Notes under the pieces: generated by a model | Seen by the model: the letters and a program-made list of their open reading frames with translations, nothing else | Databases searched by the model: none | Told to the model about the DNA's origin: nothing | Part shown: piece by piece, positions 61,381 to 64,000 of the stretch | How positions within the stretch are numbered: position 1 is the first letter of the stretch | Layout: each line of letters begins with the position of its first letter | NCBI GenBank assembly: GCA_947626435.1 | Contig: CANQSB010000003.1 | Location: 1-64,000 of the forward strand | DNA from: an uncultured Lachnospiraceae bacterium | GTDB taxonomy: Bacteria; Bacillota; Clostridia; Lachnospirales; Lachnospiraceae | Length of the DNA: 64,000 nucleotides | Direction of reading: 5' to 3' | Made by a program: the position numbers and the translations under genes

Positions 61381-61434
61381 AAATCCCGTTATAAGTATGA
61401 AATGGTTCATTTTATGTTATAGCGGGATTTTTTT
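61381..61434 (+). terminator. Terminator after the Rpn gene
   Basis: AAATCCCGTTATAA at 61381-61394 pairs with 61417-61430 (one wobble), followed by Ts to 61434. Its left arm and loop include the complement of the TTCATACTTATAACGG repeat. Confidence 0.85.
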
Positions 61435-61467
61435 GTGTTTTGGATATAAATTAGGGTGGTTTCGAAA

Positions 61468-63621
61468 ATGGCAGACAACGGAAAGACAAAATTTGATTAC
61501 GAAATAGAGGAATTTGAACAGGCTTTTGATGATAAGCGGGATAAAAGGATAGCCATATACGGTACAGGGCGAATGACCGCTACGCTGCTTGGCAGGATAA
61601 AGGGTTTCAACATAGTAGGCTTGTTGGACAGGGAAGAAGCTCTTATAGGCAGCAGACAATATGGTGTTGAAATAATAAGCAGGGAAGCTGCTGAAAGAAA
61701 TGCTGACATGATAATCATAAACACGGCAGAAAATTACTGGAGGACAATATATAACCGTATCAAGGACTGGAATATTCCAATATATTTCAGAAATGGCAGG
61801 TTAGCGGCGCAGAGTGGAAAAGAAAACAGGGCGGCAGATGAATATTTCAACAAATCATATGATGAATTAAGGCAGAAAGCTGAGAAGTATGACGTTATAT
61901 CATTTGATGTTTTTGATACATTAATAATGAGAAAAATATATCTTCCGTCAGACATATTTGGATTAGTTGATAAAAAAATAAAAGGATTTACCGACACAGA
62001 CATTAATTTTGCGGAGATACGCAGAAAAGCCGCAGCATTATCAGACAATCCAAACATAGATGAAATATATTCCAAAATACGGGAGATGACAGGCTGGGAT
62101 GTTTCATTGACGGAAAAAGTAAAGCAATGTGAATTGGAAACGGATTTTAAGCTTATTTCCGCAAGAAATGTTATGACAAAGCTGTGCAGGGAACTGATGC
62201 AGGAAAAAGAAGTGTGGCTTGTAAGCGATATGTATTATACGGCAGATTATATAAAAAAGATACTTCATTATAATGGTTTGGAGATAGACAGCAGCAGGAT
62301 TATCGTGTCATGTGACTGCAAAAGAAGCAAAGAAGACGGAAGCCTGTGGGAATTTTACAGGCAGAACATGGTTAAAGGGAGAAGTGCCCTGCATATAGGT
62401 GATAATGAAAAAAGTGACTGTATGCGTCCAAAAGAATACGGCATAGACACATACTATATCAGAAGTGCCGGTGAAATGATGGCAAATTCATCTTTGAAGG
62501 AGATTCTGCCGCAGGTCAACAGCTTATATGCTTCGTTGGCTACAGGGATGACTGCTGTAAAAATCTTTAATAATCCCTTCGCAGATACTGGAGGAGGGAT
62601 AAAATTTCATGATGAGAAAGAAGCCGGGTATTGTCTTCTGGGAAGCTTATGCTATTCATTTATGTACTGGCTGATGCAAAACTCTGTTTCGGATGAGGTT
62701 AAGGAGATAGTATTTTTTGCCCGTGAAGGCTACCTGCTTATTGAACAATACAGATATATGTGTTCTCTTTTGAAAGGGAGTAAATTCCCCAAAGCCGTAT
62801 ATATGGAAATTTCCAGAAAGGCAGTAATAAATGCCGCCATTGAAGTGAAAGATGATATATATGAAGCAGCGATGTTTCCATACACAGGCAATCTGTCAGA
62901 ATTTCTGCATGACAGGTTCAGGGTGGAAAGTGAAGATAAAGAAACGCTTACAACAGCGGTTATTGACATACAAAAAGACAGGGACACACTGGAAAAAGTA
63001 TTAGACAAGTATGCGGACGAGATATACCGTAAGGCATTGGAAGAAAGGGCAGGGTATCTGAAATACATATACAAGCTTGGACTGATGCCGAAAATAGGAG
63101 TGGTTGATTCACTGCTGTATGGCAACACGCAATATTATCTGGGAAAAATAATGAAACAAAAAATGAACGGATATTATTTCTGTGCATGCCTGGACAATGA
63201 TAATAAATGCTGCCGCCATCAAAACATGAAAGGATGCTTCCAAAACAAAGAAGACACGACAGGAAAGCAGTCTAAAGTATGGAAAAATTCAAATTTCATA
63301 GAAGCTTTTTTTACAAGTCCGAATGGGATGCTGATTTTTATGGATCAAGATGCCAATGCAAAATATGCCGCGCCGATGTCAAACCAGAAGGCTTTTGACA
63401 TAAGGCTGGAAATGCAGGAGGGCATATTTGAGTTTATGCGTGAAATAGTGGATATACAGGAGAAAATAGCTTTTGATGACTTATGCAATGATACAGGCTT
63501 TGCGGAGGATTTGTTTGGCTGTTTTATGGACGGAGGCTTTGAGCCGTCGGATAAAATGAAAAAAAGTTTTTATTATGATAATGGCATACTGAATAATAAG
63601 GAAGTGCCTATATGGGAGTGA
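61468..63621 (+). CDS. HAD-superfamily hydrolase with N-terminal nucleotide-binding-like module (COG5610-type)
   Basis: 717 residues. Residues about 25-115 look like a small Rossmann-type module (KRIAIYGTGRMTATLLGRIK, VGLLDREEALIGSRQYGVEI). A HAD hydrolase domain follows with the nucleophile loop VISFDVFDTLIMRK, VWLVSDMYYTADYIKKIL and HIGDNEKSDCMRPKEYGI. The C-terminal third (VFFAREGYLLIEQYRYMCSL and onward) matches the long extension of the COG5610 predicted hydrolases found in polysaccharide clusters. It probably dephosphorylates a glycan intermediate. Start ATG at 61468; AGGGTGG lies upstream. Confidence 0.82.
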   Translation: MADNGKTKFDYEIEEFEQAFDDKRDKRIAIYGTGRMTATLLGRIKGFNIVGLLDREEALIGSRQYGVEIISREAAERNADMIIINTAENYWRTIYNRIKDWNIPIYFRNGRLAAQSGKENRAADEYFNKSYDELRQKAEKYDVISFDVFDTLIMRKIYLPSDIFGLVDKKIKGFTDTDINFAEIRRKAAALSDNPNIDEIYSKIREMTGWDVSLTEKVKQCELETDFKLISARNVMTKLCRELMQEKEVWLVSDMYYTADYIKKILHYNGLEIDSSRIIVSCDCKRSKEDGSLWEFYRQNMVKGRSALHIGDNEKSDCMRPKEYGIDTYYIRSAGEMMANSSLKEILPQVNSLYASLATGMTAVKIFNNPFADTGGGIKFHDEKEAGYCLLGSLCYSFMYWLMQNSVSDEVKEIVFFAREGYLLIEQYRYMCSLLKGSKFPKAVYMEISRKAVINAAIEVKDDIYEAAMFPYTGNLSEFLHDRFRVESEDKETLTTAVIDIQKDRDTLEKVLDKYADEIYRKALEERAGYLKYIYKLGLMPKIGVVDSLLYGNTQYYLGKIMKQKMNGYYFCACLDNDNKCCRHQNMKGCFQNKEDTTGKQSKVWKNSNFIEAFFTSPNGMLIFMDQDANAKYAAPMSNQKAFDIRLEMQEGIFEFMREIVDIQEKIAFDDLCNDTGFAEDLFGCFMDGGFEPSDKMKKSFYYDNGILNNKEVPIWE

Positions 63622-63623
63622 AG

Positions 63624-64000
63624 ATGCAGACTGTACAGGAATTAGAAGAATTATTTGAAAAGTATTGGGAAAATGAAAATGGATATATAGTAATGCCGTA
63701 CACAATCCGTGCAAGGGCTTATCTTGCAGTAATAGCGGATGATATACATATTGAAGCCGTATTGGATAATAATGATGCACTGGACAATACATACTTTGGA
63801 AGCATTCAGATAAAAGATGTTTCAAAGTTCCTGAAAGAAAATATATCACGAAATGGCGTAAAAAAGAAGATCCTAGTATCGGCTCATTACAGTGAGATAG
63901 CAGAACAGTTAAAAAATGCCGGGTATGTGGAAAACATAGACTTTATTGATATGCATATGTTTGTTTCCATGTACTACTGGCGCAAAAAGGGAGAAATACA
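63624..64000 (+). CDS. Surface-polysaccharide cluster gene, N-terminal part (runs off the window)
   Basis: 125 codons are visible. The ATG at 63624 lies 6 bases after GGGAG; a second ATG at 63612 overlaps the previous gene. The visible part resembles the small Rossmann-like module at the start of the preceding HAD protein: VLDNNDALDNTYFGSIQIKD against LLDREEALIGSRQYGVEIIS. The rest, and therefore the enzyme type, lies outside the window. Confidence 0.65.
   Translation, partial: MQTVQELEELFEKYWENENGYIVMPYTIRARAYLAVIADDIHIEAVLDNNDALDNTYFGSIQIKDVSKFLKENISRNGVKKKILVSAHYSEIAEQLKNAGYVENIDFIDMHMFVSMYYWRKKGEI

Overview
The window looks like a chromosomal segment of a low-to-mid GC Gram-positive anaerobe of the Clostridia, most likely the Lachnospiraceae. 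The reasons are the rho - rpmE - DUF1385 - prmC - prfA gene order, oxygen-sensitive enzymes (indolepyruvate:ferredoxin oxidoreductase, a ferredoxin-like aldo/keto reductase), strong AGGAGG ribosome sites, frequent TTG starts, and a type II-A CRISPR-Cas locus. No rRNA, tRNA or complete insertion sequence was seen.

Layout. 0-5.6 kb is accessory: a YefM-YoeB toxin-antitoxin pair, a VanZ-like membrane protein behind a three-unit direct-repeat operator, a frameshifted AlbA_2/Schlafen-type regulator with an operator over its promoter, a remnant methyltransferase, and an AbrB regulator coupled to a UGT-type glycosyltransferase. 5.6-10.3 kb holds iorBA, a DUF234-type ATPase and a flavin reductase-like protein. 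10.4-18.1 kb is one compact type II-A CRISPR-Cas locus, all on the + strand: repeats, tracrRNA, cas9, cas1, cas2, csn2, leader and an array of 22 repeats and 21 spacers. Decayed sequence follows to 19.4 kb. 19.4-26 kb holds an acyl-CoA ligase, rarA, a long inverted-repeat element, DUF4364, a radical SAM protein and malic enzyme. 26-39 kb is housekeeping: rho, rpmE, DUF1385, prmC, prfA, two EAL-domain proteins, aroA, a metallophosphoesterase and a HelD-like helicase. 39-46.6 kb mixes a second, broken yefM-yoeB pair, an aldo/keto reductase, a MATE transporter with scrambled copies of itself nearby, an XRE regulator, a lipoprotein and a split ThrE-type exporter. 46.7-53.8 kb has a Csp-like subtilase, a lipoprotein, carbamate kinase behind a structured leader, a PfkB kinase with an HTH domain, and an HtrA protease. 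53.9-64 kb is a cell-surface phospho-glycan cluster (CDP-glycerol-type transferase, cytidylyltransferase-oxidoreductase fusion, glycerophosphodiesterase, LicD, a HAD-type hydrolase) into which two stand-alone nuclease-fold genes (Uma2 and Rpn) have been placed, each between inverted repeats.

The most striking observation is in the CRISPR locus. cas9 carries a single in-frame amber codon (14444-14446) near its 3' end. Reading stays in the same frame on both sides, and the last 100 or so codons encode an intact C-terminal PAM-interacting end that reaches cas1 with an ATGA overlap. A GGAG lies upstream of a TTG codon just past the amber, so the C-terminal piece could be made as a separate polypeptide: a possible natural split Cas9. 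The tracrRNA, cas1, cas2, csn2 and array all look intact. Whether this is a recent nonsense mutation, a sequencing error or a working two-piece effector cannot be settled from sequence alone.
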